Of a stretch of DNA of 27,786 nt, positions 17,866 to 25,457 are shown piece after piece. The notes below the pieces were generated by a model. It saw only the letters and a program-made list of their open reading frames with translations. It did not search any database and was not told where the DNA came from. Every line of letters begins with the position of its first letter. Within the stretch, counting starts at the first letter, position 1. The DNA is from JANNMJ01 sp031397815 (GTDB lineage: Bacteria > Bacteroidota > Bacteroidia > Cytophagales > Hymenobacteraceae): NCBI GenBank assembly GCA_031397815.1, contig JANNMJ010000216.1, positions 1-27,786 on the forward strand, given 5' to 3'. A program made the position numbers and the translations under genes.

Positions 17866-17899
17866 CTCACCCCGCCTCATCCGTCGGTTCACCCCGTCG
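17866..17899 (+). repeat. 34-bp imperfect repeat, copy 2
   Basis: It matches 15792-15825 at 29 of 34 positions. It lies about 105-135 bp upstream of the TonB-dependent receptor start at 18003. The two copies flank the interrupted propeller gene in the same orientation, so they could be regulatory sites or duplication footprints. Confidence 0.4.
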
Positions 17900-18002
17900 G
17901 GATAAACGCTTCACCCGGTTTTGGCTAGTGACGGGCACGGCGACAGGAGAATTTTGAGGCACCGAAACACTGCTCCCTCTCATTCGCTCCTCCAAATTCT
18001 CC

Positions 18003-20582
18003 ATGAAGAAGCCGTCACACGTCCGAACGCTCCCTCTCTCTACTTCCCCCGCCGCGTCGGCGCCCACAAACGCCGTCGCGCCCACCCCCGGCTGGTGGGG
18101 ATTCGTCCGGTTTAGCCCGTTGCGCCTGACGCCGGGCGGCTGGGCGGTCGGGGCGGCGCTGCTGGCGCTGACCATTGGTGCGCCGCTCACTACGGTAGCG
18201 CAAACCACGCCTGCCGCCGCTCCTTCATCCGAAGCCACTCAAACCCTGCGCGGCACGATCACGGATGCCCAAAGCGGCCTCGGACTGCCCGGCGCGACGG
18301 TCCGCCTCGTGGCCGCCCGCGACGGGGAAGCGCCGCGTGGCACGGTGAGCGGGCCGGATGGCACGTTCCGGCTGGCGGGCGTCCCGCTCGGCCGTCAGAC
18401 GGTGCGCATCTCGATGGTCGGGTACCGCGATGTGACGGTGCCGAACGTCATCGTGAATGCGGGGAAAGAATCGATTCTGACGCTGCAATTGCAGGAAAGC
18501 CTGACCGAGCTGAACGAGGCCGTGGTCACCGGCGCCCGCTCCGGCGATAAGCAGAAGCCGAATAACGAGATGGCGCTCATCTCGGCGCGCACGTTCGATG
18601 TGGAGACGACGAACCGCTTCGCCGGTGCCCGTAACGACCCCGCGCGGATGGCGCAGAACTTCGCCGGAGTCGGCGGTTCGAACGATTCGCGCAACGATAT
18701 CGTGGTGCGCGGCAACTCGCCCGCCGGGCTGCTGTGGCGGCTGGAAGGCGTGGGAATTCCGAACCCGAACCACTACGGCGGCCTCGGCGCGAGCGGTGGG
18801 CCGGTGAGTATTCTCAACAACAACGTCTTGGATAAGAGCGACTTCCTCACCGCCGCCTTCCCCGCGCAGTACGGCAATGCCCTTTCCGGGGTGTTCGATT
18901 TGCAGATGCGGCCGGGTAATAACGACAAGCGCGAGTATTTGGCGCAGGTCGGAATCAACGGCTTCGAGCTGGGCGCCGAAGGCCCCGTGAGCGCCAAAGA
19001 CCTGCCCACCGACGCCGGTCACGGCAAGGCGAGCTACCTCGTGAATTATCGCTACTCGACGCTCGGCGCGTTTAAGGCGATTGGGCTGAATTTCGGCACC
19101 GGCTCGGCCGTGCCCGAGTATCAGGATTTGAGCTTCAAGTACGACGCCCCGCGCAAGCACGGCCGCTGGACGGTGTGGGGAATGGGTGGCGTGAGTCGCA
19201 TCAACCTGCTGGGGTCAGATACGGATACGACCGAATCGGACCTCTACGGCGACGAAAATACCGACGCTCGCTCGCGGTTCCGGATGGGCGTCGGCGGGGC
19301 TTCTTACACGCATTATTTGGGGGAAAACTCGTTCGCCAAAATCACCCTCACCGCGAGCCAGAGCTACCAGAATTTCAAGCAGGATTCACTTTCCACAGAA
19401 GACCGGCACCCGGTGCCGCAGGGAAAAGTGATGTTTCAGGTGAACCGCCAAGGAGCGCACGCGCTCGTCAGCCACAAGTTTTCGGCGAAGGATAATGCGG
19501 TGGCGGGGGTGATTGCCGACGTTTATACCGTCGATTTGGAGCGGGCGCGCCTGCTGCCGGGCGCCGCCAACGGCTTCGGCACGCTCAATACCAGCGGCAC
19601 TCGCACGCTGGGGCAGGTGTATGCGCAGTGGCAGCACCGTTTCACCGAGCGCCTGAGCGCTACGGCTGGGGTGACGGCGCTGACGCTGAGCGGTGGAAAC
19701 GACGAGGTTTCCGTAGAGCCGCGTGCCGGGGTGAAGTGGCAGCTCGATGAAAAATCGACCATCAGCGCGGGTGTCGGGCTGCACTCGCAGATTCAGAGCT
19801 GGCAGATTTACAACGTCCAGACCACCCTCGCCGACGGTCGCACCGTTGAGACGAACCGTAACCTCGGTCTCACCAAAGCCACGCACTACGCGCTTGCTTA
19901 CGAGCGTACACTCACGCCGAACCTGCGCGTAAAAGCCGAAGCGTATTATCAGGAGCTGCGGAAAGCGCCGGTGGAAATGCGCGCTACATCGTTTTCAATG
20001 CTCAACGCCGGGGCTGATTTCGTGCTACCCGACAACGATTCGCTCGTCAATAAAGGCACCGGCCGCAACGTGGGCGTCGAGCTGACCGTCGAGCGCACGT
20101 TCACCGACGGCTATTATTTCCTGCTGACCGGCTCGGTCTTCGACTCAAAATATAAAGGCTCCGACGGTGTCGAGCGGAACACCGCCTTCAACGGCCGTTA
20201 CGTCACCAACGCCCTCGCCGGTAAAGAGTGGACAATGGGCCCCAACGGCCGCAACGTCCTGAGCTTCGGCCTGAAGCTGACGGCCTCCGGCGGCCGCTAC
20301 ACTACCCCCATCGACGTAGCCGCTTCCGAAGCCGCCGGCACCGAAAAATACCAAACCGACAAAGCCTTCACGCGGCAAGTGCCCGCGTATTACCGCGCCG
20401 ATGTCCGGATCGGGTACAAGCTCAACCGCGCCCGCCTGACCCACGAAATCGCGCTGGACGTGCAGAATGTCACGAACCGGCAGAACGTTTTCTCGGAGCG
20501 TTACAACGTCTATACCGGGAAATACGCCACCGAATATCAGCTCGGGTTATTCCCCATTCCGCTGTACCGGTTGACGTTTTAA
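18003..20582 (+). CDS. TonB-dependent outer-membrane receptor with CarboxypepD_reg-like domain
   Basis: This 859-residue protein has a hydrophobic export segment at ~47-67 (GAPLTTVAQ). The ~46 residues before it are unusually long, so the true start could be internal, for example TTG near 18120. Residues ~81-165 form a carboxypeptidase-regulatory-like domain (GTITDAQSGLGLPGATV, then MVGYRDVTV). The plug domain follows (~172-310; AVVTGARS, NDIVVRGNSPAGLLW, FPAQYGNALSGVFD). The rest is a 22-strand-type barrel ending in LYRLTF, with the C-terminal Phe expected for BAM-assembled porins. No SusD partner or SusC-specific features are present, so the substrate (siderophore, metal, peptide or glycan) cannot be named. 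Confidence 0.93.
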   Translation: MKKPSHVRTLPLSTSPAASAPTNAVAPTPGWWGFVRFSPLRLTPGGWAVGAALLALTIGAPLTTVAQTTPAAAPSSEATQTLRGTITDAQSGLGLPGATVRLVAARDGEAPRGTVSGPDGTFRLAGVPLGRQTVRISMVGYRDVTVPNVIVNAGKESILTLQLQESLTELNEAVVTGARSGDKQKPNNEMALISARTFDVETTNRFAGARNDPARMAQNFAGVGGSNDSRNDIVVRGNSPAGLLWRLEGVGIPNPNHYGGLGASGGPVSILNNNVLDKSDFLTAAFPAQYGNALSGVFDLQMRPGNNDKREYLAQVGINGFELGAEGPVSAKDLPTDAGHGKASYLVNYRYSTLGAFKAIGLNFGTGSAVPEYQDLSFKYDAPRKHGRWTVWGMGGVSRINLLGSDTDTTESDLYGDENTDARSRFRMGVGGASYTHYLGENSFAKITLTASQSYQNFKQDSLSTEDRHPVPQGKVMFQVNRQGAHALVSHKFSAKDNAVAGVIADVYTVDLERARLLPGAANGFGTLNTSGTRTLGQVYAQWQHRFTERLSATAGVTALTLSGGNDEVSVEPRAGVKWQLDEKSTISAGVGLHSQIQSWQIYNVQTTLADGRTVETNRNLGLTKATHYALAYERTLTPNLRVKAEAYYQELRKAPVEMRATSFSMLNAGADFVLPDNDSLVNKGTGRNVGVELTVERTFTDGYYFLLTGSVFDSKYKGSDGVERNTAFNGRYVTNALAGKEWTMGPNGRNVLSFGLKLTASGGRYTTPIDVAASEAAGTEKYQTDKAFTRQVPAYYRADVRIGYKLNRARLTHEIALDVQNVTNRQNVFSERYNVYTGKYATEYQLGLFPIPLYRLTF

Positions 20583-20613
20583 TCGCCAAGCCTAGAACGT
20601 GCAAACAAGCACA

Positions 20614-20646
20614 AGGCCCGCCCCGACGCAACGTTGGGGCGGGCCT
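20614..20646. terminator. Bidirectional terminator between convergent genes
   Basis: The arms AGGCCCGCCCCGAC (20614-20627) and GTTGGGGCGGGCCT (20633-20646) pair over 14 bp with one wobble around a 5-nt loop. It lies between the receptor stop (20582) and the methyltransferase stop (20689). Confidence 0.7.
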
Positions 20647-20688
20647 CACTGTATCCGCCCGCACAGGCCGCAGAAGCTGCGCAAACGG

Positions 20689-21597
20689 CTATTCAATGCT
20701 CCCAAACTCCGCCAATACATCCGCAGAAACGCCATTTTCTCCGCCCACAAGCATCAACCAACGCTCCTGCGCGACGGTCGGCGTGCAAGGCCCGTACGTA
20801 AAAATCCGGATGCGTCGGCTGCTTGCTTCCTCCCGCAGCCGTGCCAGCACCTCTTGCAGCATGCGCCCCTCGAAGGGCGTGTACAGGAAGAAAACGGTGC
20901 CGTCGGAATAAGCAGCCGTGCGGGCATCGGCCTCGATGAATGTCACCCGCGCCAGCTGTAAATTAGCCGCAATGGCGCGCGCGTGGGCGCAATAAGTCGG
21001 TTCCAGCTCGACGCCTTTCGCGGTAGCTCCGCTGAGCAGATGCACCAGAATCGGCACGTGCCCCAGACCGGCGCCGAGGTCATAAAAAACGTCTTCCGAA
21101 GTTATTTTCGATTGCTTTACTAAGTCTAAAATAATTCGGGTCGGGGTTTTCTGATAATAAACCATTTCCGGCTCTCGCACCCGCGTTTCCTCCACCGGAA
21201 GCGCCGCCAACGCCAGCAAGCCGTTGGTGAACGAATCGAGCGCATCGTACCCAACAATGGCCGCCGCATCGGGCGCAGCGGCCTCTTCCTGAGCCGCTTG
21301 AATGTGCGTCAGCAACGCGCTGCCAGTGCAGTCTCCTGCCCGAATATCGGACCGCAACCGCTCGAAAAAAGTCTCGTCAATGGCTTCCAGACGTGATTTA
21401 AGGTCTTCCGCCGCTTGCTGCAAAACCTGTAGCTCAGGCGCTGGGTTTGGTGCGTCCAGCAACCATTCAAGCCGGTTCAGGACGTGAAATTCCAGCTCAT
21501 CCAACGCCTCGGCCCGGCTACCAAAGCGGGCTTCTTCGCGGAACAGCGGGTTGCGCTCGATGGCGTCAATCGCCGCCCGTATCTCATCGGTAACCAT
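20689..21597 (-). CDS. Class I SAM-dependent methyltransferase, DOT1-like
   Basis: Of its 302 residues, the first ~130 are alpha-helical and acidic, with no recognised family. The C-terminal half is a Rossmann methyltransferase: motif I VFYDLGAGLGHV (170-181), the acidic end of strand 2 GVELEP (195-200), EADAR (222-226) and FFLYTPF (236-242) at the motif IV position. The lead-in MVYYQKTPTRIILDLVK and the YDLGAGLG.V pattern resemble bacterial proteins annotated as DOT1-like or generic SAM-dependent methyltransferases. The substrate is unknown. The gene is convergent with the TonB receptor; no partner gene is adjacent. Confidence 0.85.
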   Translation of the reverse strand: MVTDEIRAAIDAIERNPLFREEARFGSRAEALDELEFHVLNRLEWLLDAPNPAPELQVLQQAAEDLKSRLEAIDETFFERLRSDIRAGDCTGSALLTHIQAAQEEAAAPDAAAIVGYDALDSFTNGLLALAALPVEETRVREPEMVYYQKTPTRIILDLVKQSKITSEDVFYDLGAGLGHVPILVHLLSGATAKGVELEPTYCAHARAIAANLQLARVTFIEADARTAAYSDGTVFFLYTPFEGRMLQEVLARLREEASSRRIRIFTYGPCTPTVAQERWLMLVGGENGVSADVLAEFGSIE

Positions 21598-21694
21598 TAA
21601 TCACTTGGTTTTGCAGCAAGATACTCCACTCGTCTCCGCGTGGTTGGCGCATGTTGGCGCACCCAGCTACCCCGAAGGGGTTTCATCCCAGAAG

Positions 21695-21733
21695 CCCCGG
21701 GTTGCCCAAAGCGAAGCGTCGGGCTACCCGGGG
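21695..21733. repeat. Palindromic REP-like element
   Basis: The arms CCCCGGGTTGCCC (21695-21707) and GGGCTACCCGGGG (21721-21733) pair with a single mismatch around AAAGCGAAGCGTC. It lies in the 290-bp gap 21598-21887 between divergent genes. I see nothing else assignable there. The sequence style is that of dispersed bacterial palindromes. Confidence 0.6.
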
Positions 21734-21887
21734 TTCCAACGTGCGTTTCGGCGTGACCAGTCAGCATCAACGCCCCCATTCCGCCGCTTCACCGGTTGGT
21801 TTTGCGGTTTCGCCGGGTTTTCGGTAGGGTAGGGGCTACTGTTGAATCACCTTTGTAACATCACTCATCCGCCAAGCCACCTCATTT

Positions 21888-22328
21888 ATGACGCCCGACT
21901 CGCTTTTCCAGATTGCCAATACGGCCGTATTACCCGCGTGGGCGCTGCTGATTCTGTGGCCGACGGGCACCCCCACACGGCTGCTCGTGCGGTCGTACGC
22001 ATGGTCGGGGGCGTTGGCGGTGGTCTACCTCGGGCTGTTGCTTTACGGACTGCCCGATTGGCCGAAGGATGCGTCGTTCAACTCATTGGCGGGCGTGCGG
22101 GCGTTGTTTCGGGCCGATTTCGGGCTCGTCGCCGGGTGGGTGCATTACCTGTGCTTCGATTTGGCGGTCGGCGTCTGGATTACCCACGACGCCGAAGCGC
22201 GGGGCTTCACCGCCGGGTGGCGCCGCTGGGCACGGGTGCCGGTACTGGTGCTCACCTTCATGTTCGGCCCCGTCGGGCTGCTGACATGGCTGGGCCTGCG
22301 CGCTACCGGCCAACGCGCTCACGCTTAA
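21888..22328 (+). CDS. ABA4-like family membrane protein (DUF4281)
   Basis: This 146-residue protein has four predicted membrane helices. The key segments SLFQIANTAVLPAWALL, SFNSLAGVRALF, AGWVHYLCFDLAVGVWI and TFMFGPVGLLTWLGLR are the conserved blocks of the ABA4-like family. In plants ABA4 is needed for neoxanthin formation; bacterial members are uncharacterised, though a link to carotenoid or retinoid chemistry is plausible. The length is normal for the family. It is the first gene of a rightward series (gaps of 100, 78, 63 and 29 bp) leading into a LytS/LytTR pair, so co-expression is likely. Confidence 0.85.
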   Translation: MTPDSLFQIANTAVLPAWALLILWPTGTPTRLLVRSYAWSGALAVVYLGLLLYGLPDWPKDASFNSLAGVRALFRADFGLVAGWVHYLCFDLAVGVWITHDAEARGFTAGWRRWARVPVLVLTFMFGPVGLLTWLGLRATGQRAHA

Positions 22329-22350
22329 TCGGTAGCCGTCACCGCATCTA

Positions 22351-22377
22351 GGCTCCCCTCCCCTTGGGAGTGGGGCC
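22351..22377. repeat. REP-like GC palindrome
   Basis: GGCTCCCCTCCC (22351-22362) and GGGAGTGGGGCC (22366-22377) form an imperfect 12-bp hairpin with one mismatch and one wobble, followed by GGGGGTGAGG. This CTCCCCTCCC...GGGGCCGGGGGTGAGG style is common as an intergenic dispersed repeat. It sits between two genes of the putative operon. Confidence 0.5.
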
Positions 22378-22428
22378 GGGGGTGAGGACACGCGGCAAAC
22401 TCCCTTTTACCTCATTAATTCCCGCCCA

Positions 22429-23211
22429 ATGCTCTCGTTTTTCACCGACCTCCACCACCGCAACCCCGCCCTGAGCCTCACGGGGTGGCTGCACGCGGCC
22501 TTGCTAGTAGTGGCGCTCGGGGCGCTTTTCTTCGATGAGCGCCTGATTATGGGCATTAATCCGTGGATAAAGCCGATTAAATTCTGCCTATCCGTCGCGA
22601 TTTACGTCTGGACGATGGCTATTCTCCTGAGCTGGCTCCCTGCTGGGAGTAAAGGCACGGTAAAATGGCTCAGCATTGGCATCGCCCTGACGATGATGAT
22701 TGAGATTGGGTGCATTTTCCTGCAAGCCGCTCGCGGCACCACGTCGCACTACAACATCGCCACCGCCTTCGACGGCGCGATTTTCGGCCTGATGGGAATG
22801 ATGATTATGCTCAACACCGTCCTGAACGTGGGGGCGCTGGTGCTGCTCTGGATTCGGCCGCTCAGCGTGGCTCCGGCGGTGGCGTGGGGCGCCCGATTGG
22901 GGCTGCTGCTGTTCATCGGCGGGGCGGCGCTGGGGGGGCTGATGATTCGGCAGGCGGGCCACACGGTGGGCGCGCCGGACGGCGGTCCCGGCCTGCCGCT
23001 GCTCAATTGGAGCACCCGCGCCGGCGATTTGCGGATCGCGCATTTCATCGGAATGCACGCTCTGCAAGCCCTTCCGCTCCTCGGTTGGCTCCTCACGCGG
23101 TGGACGATGCCGGTGCCTGTGCTGCTGGTGCTGGCCACGGCCACGGGCTGGCTCGTGCTGACCGGGCTGCTGCTGACACGCGCGTTGGCCGGTCGGCCTT
23201 TGTATCTTTAG
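22429..23211 (+). CDS. Seven-transmembrane protein of unknown function
   Basis: This 260-residue integral membrane protein has hydrophobic helices at about 17-35, 52-70, 79-98, 119-142, 151-173, 203-222 and 228-252. A short loop between helices 1 and 2 carries GINPWIKPIKF, and helix 6 begins with IAHFIGMHALQ, which contains two His. I do not recognise a named family; similar 'INPWIKP.KF' proteins occur as hypothetical proteins in several phyla. Conserved polar residues within helices (Glu and Asn in helices 3 and 4, His in 6) hint at a transport, redox or sensing role, which is inference only. It lies 100 bp after the ABA4-like gene and 78 bp before the LytS-type kinase. Confidence 0.85.
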   Translation: MLSFFTDLHHRNPALSLTGWLHAALLVVALGALFFDERLIMGINPWIKPIKFCLSVAIYVWTMAILLSWLPAGSKGTVKWLSIGIALTMMIEIGCIFLQAARGTTSHYNIATAFDGAIFGLMGMMIMLNTVLNVGALVLLWIRPLSVAPAVAWGARLGLLLFIGGAALGGLMIRQAGHTVGAPDGGPGLPLLNWSTRAGDLRIAHFIGMHALQALPLLGWLLTRWTMPVPVLLVLATATGWLVLTGLLLTRALAGRPLYL

Positions 23212-23289
23212 GTATCCGTAACGCGCTGGCCGACTGCCATTTCGGGTGGTCGCGCTGAGTTATTTATCTCCCTCAAATCCGCTCTTGCC

Positions 23290-24288
23290 GTGGCTTCCAC
23301 TTTTCATTGGCGCCAACGCCTCGCCATTCCGCTCGTGGCTGTCGGGATGCAATTTTTCTACGACAGCGACTTCCAGCATTTCGTGCCGGGCGTCTTCATC
23401 GCGCTCATTTTCACGACGGTGATCTGGGAAGGCAACGTGTTTATTCTGAACGTCGCCCGTGAACGGTTTCCGCGCCCTGATCAAACCAGTCGGCGGTTCC
23501 TGCTTCAGATTCCCGCGCACATCCTGTACACGCTCGTGGCGGGTACGGTCGTGAAATTCGCGCTTGCGCAGGTAATACCGTATATGCTGTGCGATATGCC
23601 GTCGCTGGCGCACTCGTTCTTAATGAACCTCATCCCGACGAGCCTCGTGGTGCTGGTGTACGAAACGGTGTATTTTTTCCAACAGTGGAAAGCCAATCTC
23701 ACCCGCGTCGAAGCCCTCGCCCGCACTGCCGCTCAGAGCGAGCTGGAAGCTCTGCGGCAGCAGCTCGACCCGCATTTTCTGTTCAATTCCCTCAATACCC
23801 TCGCCGCCCTCATCGACGACGCGCACCCCGCCGCCGCGCAGCAATACCTGAGTCAGCTCGCCGATGTGTACCGCTACGTGCTGCTCGCGAAAGACCGCGA
23901 AACGGTTTCTCTGCAAGAAGAGCTGGTTTTTGTCGATGCTTATCTGGCGCTCAATAAAGTGCGTTTCCGCGAGAATCTGCTCATCGAGAACACCATTCCC
24001 GTCAGCAGTCATCAGCGGCGCGTGGCCCCGCTGAGTGTCCAGACGCTCGTCGAGAACGCCTTGAAGCACAACGTCATCTCACGGGAGCATCCGCTCGAAG
24101 TGCGCCTCGAAGGGGCTGGGCCTGATGCGATTCGGGTGGCGAACCCGGTGCGGCCGAAGTCGCTGCTCGCGCCCGGCACCCGCGTGGGGTTGCGCAACCT
24201 CATCAGCCGGTACGCCCTTTTGAGCAAGCACCCCATCGAGATTTCCACGCTCAACGGCGAGTTCAGCGTCAGTCTGCCGCTGCTTTAA
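23290..24288 (+). CDS. LytS-type sensor histidine kinase (His_kinase family)
   Basis: This 332-residue protein starts at GTG 23290. The N-terminal half has about four membrane helices (11-23, 31-53, 70-93, 111-132) with short loops and no large extracytoplasmic domain. A coiled linker leads to LRQQLDPHFLFNSLNTLAALI (read as two overlapping blocks), with phospho-acceptor His162 in DPHFLFN. The HATPase part has the N-box VENALKHN (Asn256) and the degenerate G box VGLRNLISRY. This is the PF06580 architecture. The LytTR regulator 63 bp downstream is its cognate partner by position. Signals perceived by this class are often membrane-related. Confidence 0.93.
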   Translation: MASTFHWRQRLAIPLVAVGMQFFYDSDFQHFVPGVFIALIFTTVIWEGNVFILNVARERFPRPDQTSRRFLLQIPAHILYTLVAGTVVKFALAQVIPYMLCDMPSLAHSFLMNLIPTSLVVLVYETVYFFQQWKANLTRVEALARTAAQSELEALRQQLDPHFLFNSLNTLAALIDDAHPAAAQQYLSQLADVYRYVLLAKDRETVSLQEELVFVDAYLALNKVRFRENLLIENTIPVSSHQRRVAPLSVQTLVENALKHNVISREHPLEVRLEGAGPDAIRVANPVRPKSLLAPGTRVGLRNLISRYALLSKHPIEISTLNGEFSVSLPLL

Positions 24289-24305
24289 ACCGGCCGTAGT
24301 GGTTT

Positions 24306-24328
24306 TTTTCTACTGATTTTTCTACTGA
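24306..24328 (+). repeat. Direct repeat TTTTCTACTGA x2 upstream of the LytTR gene
   Basis: TTTTCTACTGA occurs at 24306-24316 and again at 24318-24328, a 12-nt period, 24 nt before the regulator start. LytTR regulators bind paired direct repeats, so autoregulation is possible. The spacing is tighter than known LytTR sites, so this is weak. Confidence 0.3.
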
Positions 24329-24351
24329 CTTCTCCGTCGATTCTCCTCCTG

Positions 24352-25149
24352 ATGAATATTCTGCTCATCGAAGACGAATACCCCGCTGCCGACCGCCTGA
24401 CGCGGCTCGTGAGCCGCGTAGAGCCGTCCGCGCACTTGGTGGCCGTCGTCGAGAGTGTGGAGCAGGGGGTGGCGTGGCTTCGCGATAACCCCGCCCCAGA
24501 CCTTATCCTGTCGGATATTCAATTAGCCGACGGCCTGAGCTTCGAGATATTCGACCGAGCTATTGTCCGGTCGCCGATTATTTTCACTACTTCTTACGAC
24601 GAGTACGCCCTGCGCGCCTTCCGCGTCCATTCGCTCGATTATTTATTGAAGCCGATTAAGGAAGACGAGCTGCGCGCCGCTCTCGCGCGCTTCCGCGAGC
24701 GCTCTGCCCAGCCCGCCGTAGCAGCTGCCGCGGCCGACCAGCAGCTCGGCCGCTTAGAGGCGCTCCTAGATGCGCTCCCCCGGCCCGTGAGTGCTGCGCG
24801 GGCTTACAAAAGCCGCTTTTTGGTGCGTCAGCGTGAGCAGCTTATCCCCGTCCCAACGCCCGAAATCGCGTATTTCGTCTCGCGTCACGAAACCACGACC
24901 CTCGTGACGCACTTCGGCGCGCGGCACCTCGTCGATTACACGCTCGAACAGGTGCAGGAGCTGCTCGACCCGGCGCGCTTCTTTCGGCTGAACCGCCAAA
25001 CCCTCGCCGCCGCCGCCGCCATTCGGCGCATCGACCTGCATTTCAACGGCAAGCTCAAGCTGGAGCTGGTTCCTGAAGCCCCAGAGGAAGTGCTGGTTTC
25101 GAGAGAAAAATCCGGCGTTTTCCGAAATTGGCTGGAAGAAGCCGTCTGA
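24352..25149 (+). CDS. LytTR family response regulator
   Basis: This 265-residue protein has an N-terminal receiver domain (1-115): acidic pair Glu7/Asp8, phospho-acceptor Asp55 (LILSDIQLADG), Thr80 and Lys100 (LLKP). The C-terminal LytTR DNA-binding domain (~160-262) contains SRFLVRQREQLIPV, EIAYFVSRHE and FFRLNRQTL. All switch residues are present, so it should be functional. It follows its likely kinase by 63 bp. It may regulate its own operon or the neighbouring surface genes; the sequence does not show which. Confidence 0.95.
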   Translation: MNILLIEDEYPAADRLTRLVSRVEPSAHLVAVVESVEQGVAWLRDNPAPDLILSDIQLADGLSFEIFDRAIVRSPIIFTTSYDEYALRAFRVHSLDYLLKPIKEDELRAALARFRERSAQPAVAAAAADQQLGRLEALLDALPRPVSAARAYKSRFLVRQREQLIPVPTPEIAYFVSRHETTTLVTHFGARHLVDYTLEQVQELLDPARFFRLNRQTLAAAAAIRRIDLHFNGKLKLELVPEAPEEVLVSREKSGVFRNWLEEAV

Positions 25150-25178
25150 TTGGCTTCCGTTGCCGTATTTCGGTCATC

Positions 25179-25442
25179 ATGACCTTCGCTATCTATCACC
25201 GTCTCGCCCTCCCCGAGCAAGCCCGCCTCCTCGGCGAGCAAGGCCGTTTGCTGGCGATGCGGCAGGAAGACGGCATTCGCCAATACCTCTACGACCTGCG
25301 CGGCTTCTTCGTGGAAGCTTGGCAATGGTCAGGCTCCGGGGCCGATTCCGACGCTGAAACCGCCATCGACCTCATCCACTCCTTCACCGATTTGGCCGGG
25401 CTAGACCCGTGGCTGCCGAATCTGGACTTGCGGGTGGAGTAG
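25179..25442 (+). CDS. Small hypothetical protein
   Basis: I start this 87-residue protein at ATG 25179 (MTFAIYHRLALPEQ), 29 bp after the LytTR stop. It has no signal peptide or membrane helix. The layout of HRLALPEQARLLGEQG, LAMRQEDGIRQYLYDLRGFFVEA and an acidic tail resembles small uncharacterised Bacteroidota proteins with a beta-rich FFVEV-type strand, but I cannot name a family. Its place at the end of the LytS/LytTR operon suggests co-expression. The frame is open a further 17 codons upstream, but those overlap the LytTR gene. Confidence 0.7.
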   Translation: MTFAIYHRLALPEQARLLGEQGRLLAMRQEDGIRQYLYDLRGFFVEAWQWSGSGADSDAETAIDLIHSFTDLAGLDPWLPNLDLRVE

Positions 25443-25457
25443 CTGTCAGCCAAGTCG

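Noticed and set aside
17919..17956. Bacteroidota-type promoter (TTTG ... GAATTTTG) upstream of the TonB receptor
   Set aside because: The -7 match has one mismatch and the spacer is about 25 nt rather than the usual 19-21, so it is too weak to annotate.
18225..19160. 311-codon minus-strand open frame
   Set aside because: It is antisense to the TonB receptor plug; low-complexity basic translation, no recognisable family.
18003..20582. SusC-type polysaccharide receptor feeding the GH16 enzyme
   Set aside because: No SusD gene follows, the gene is ~7 kb from the GH16 gene, and the length and plug do not show SusC-specific features.
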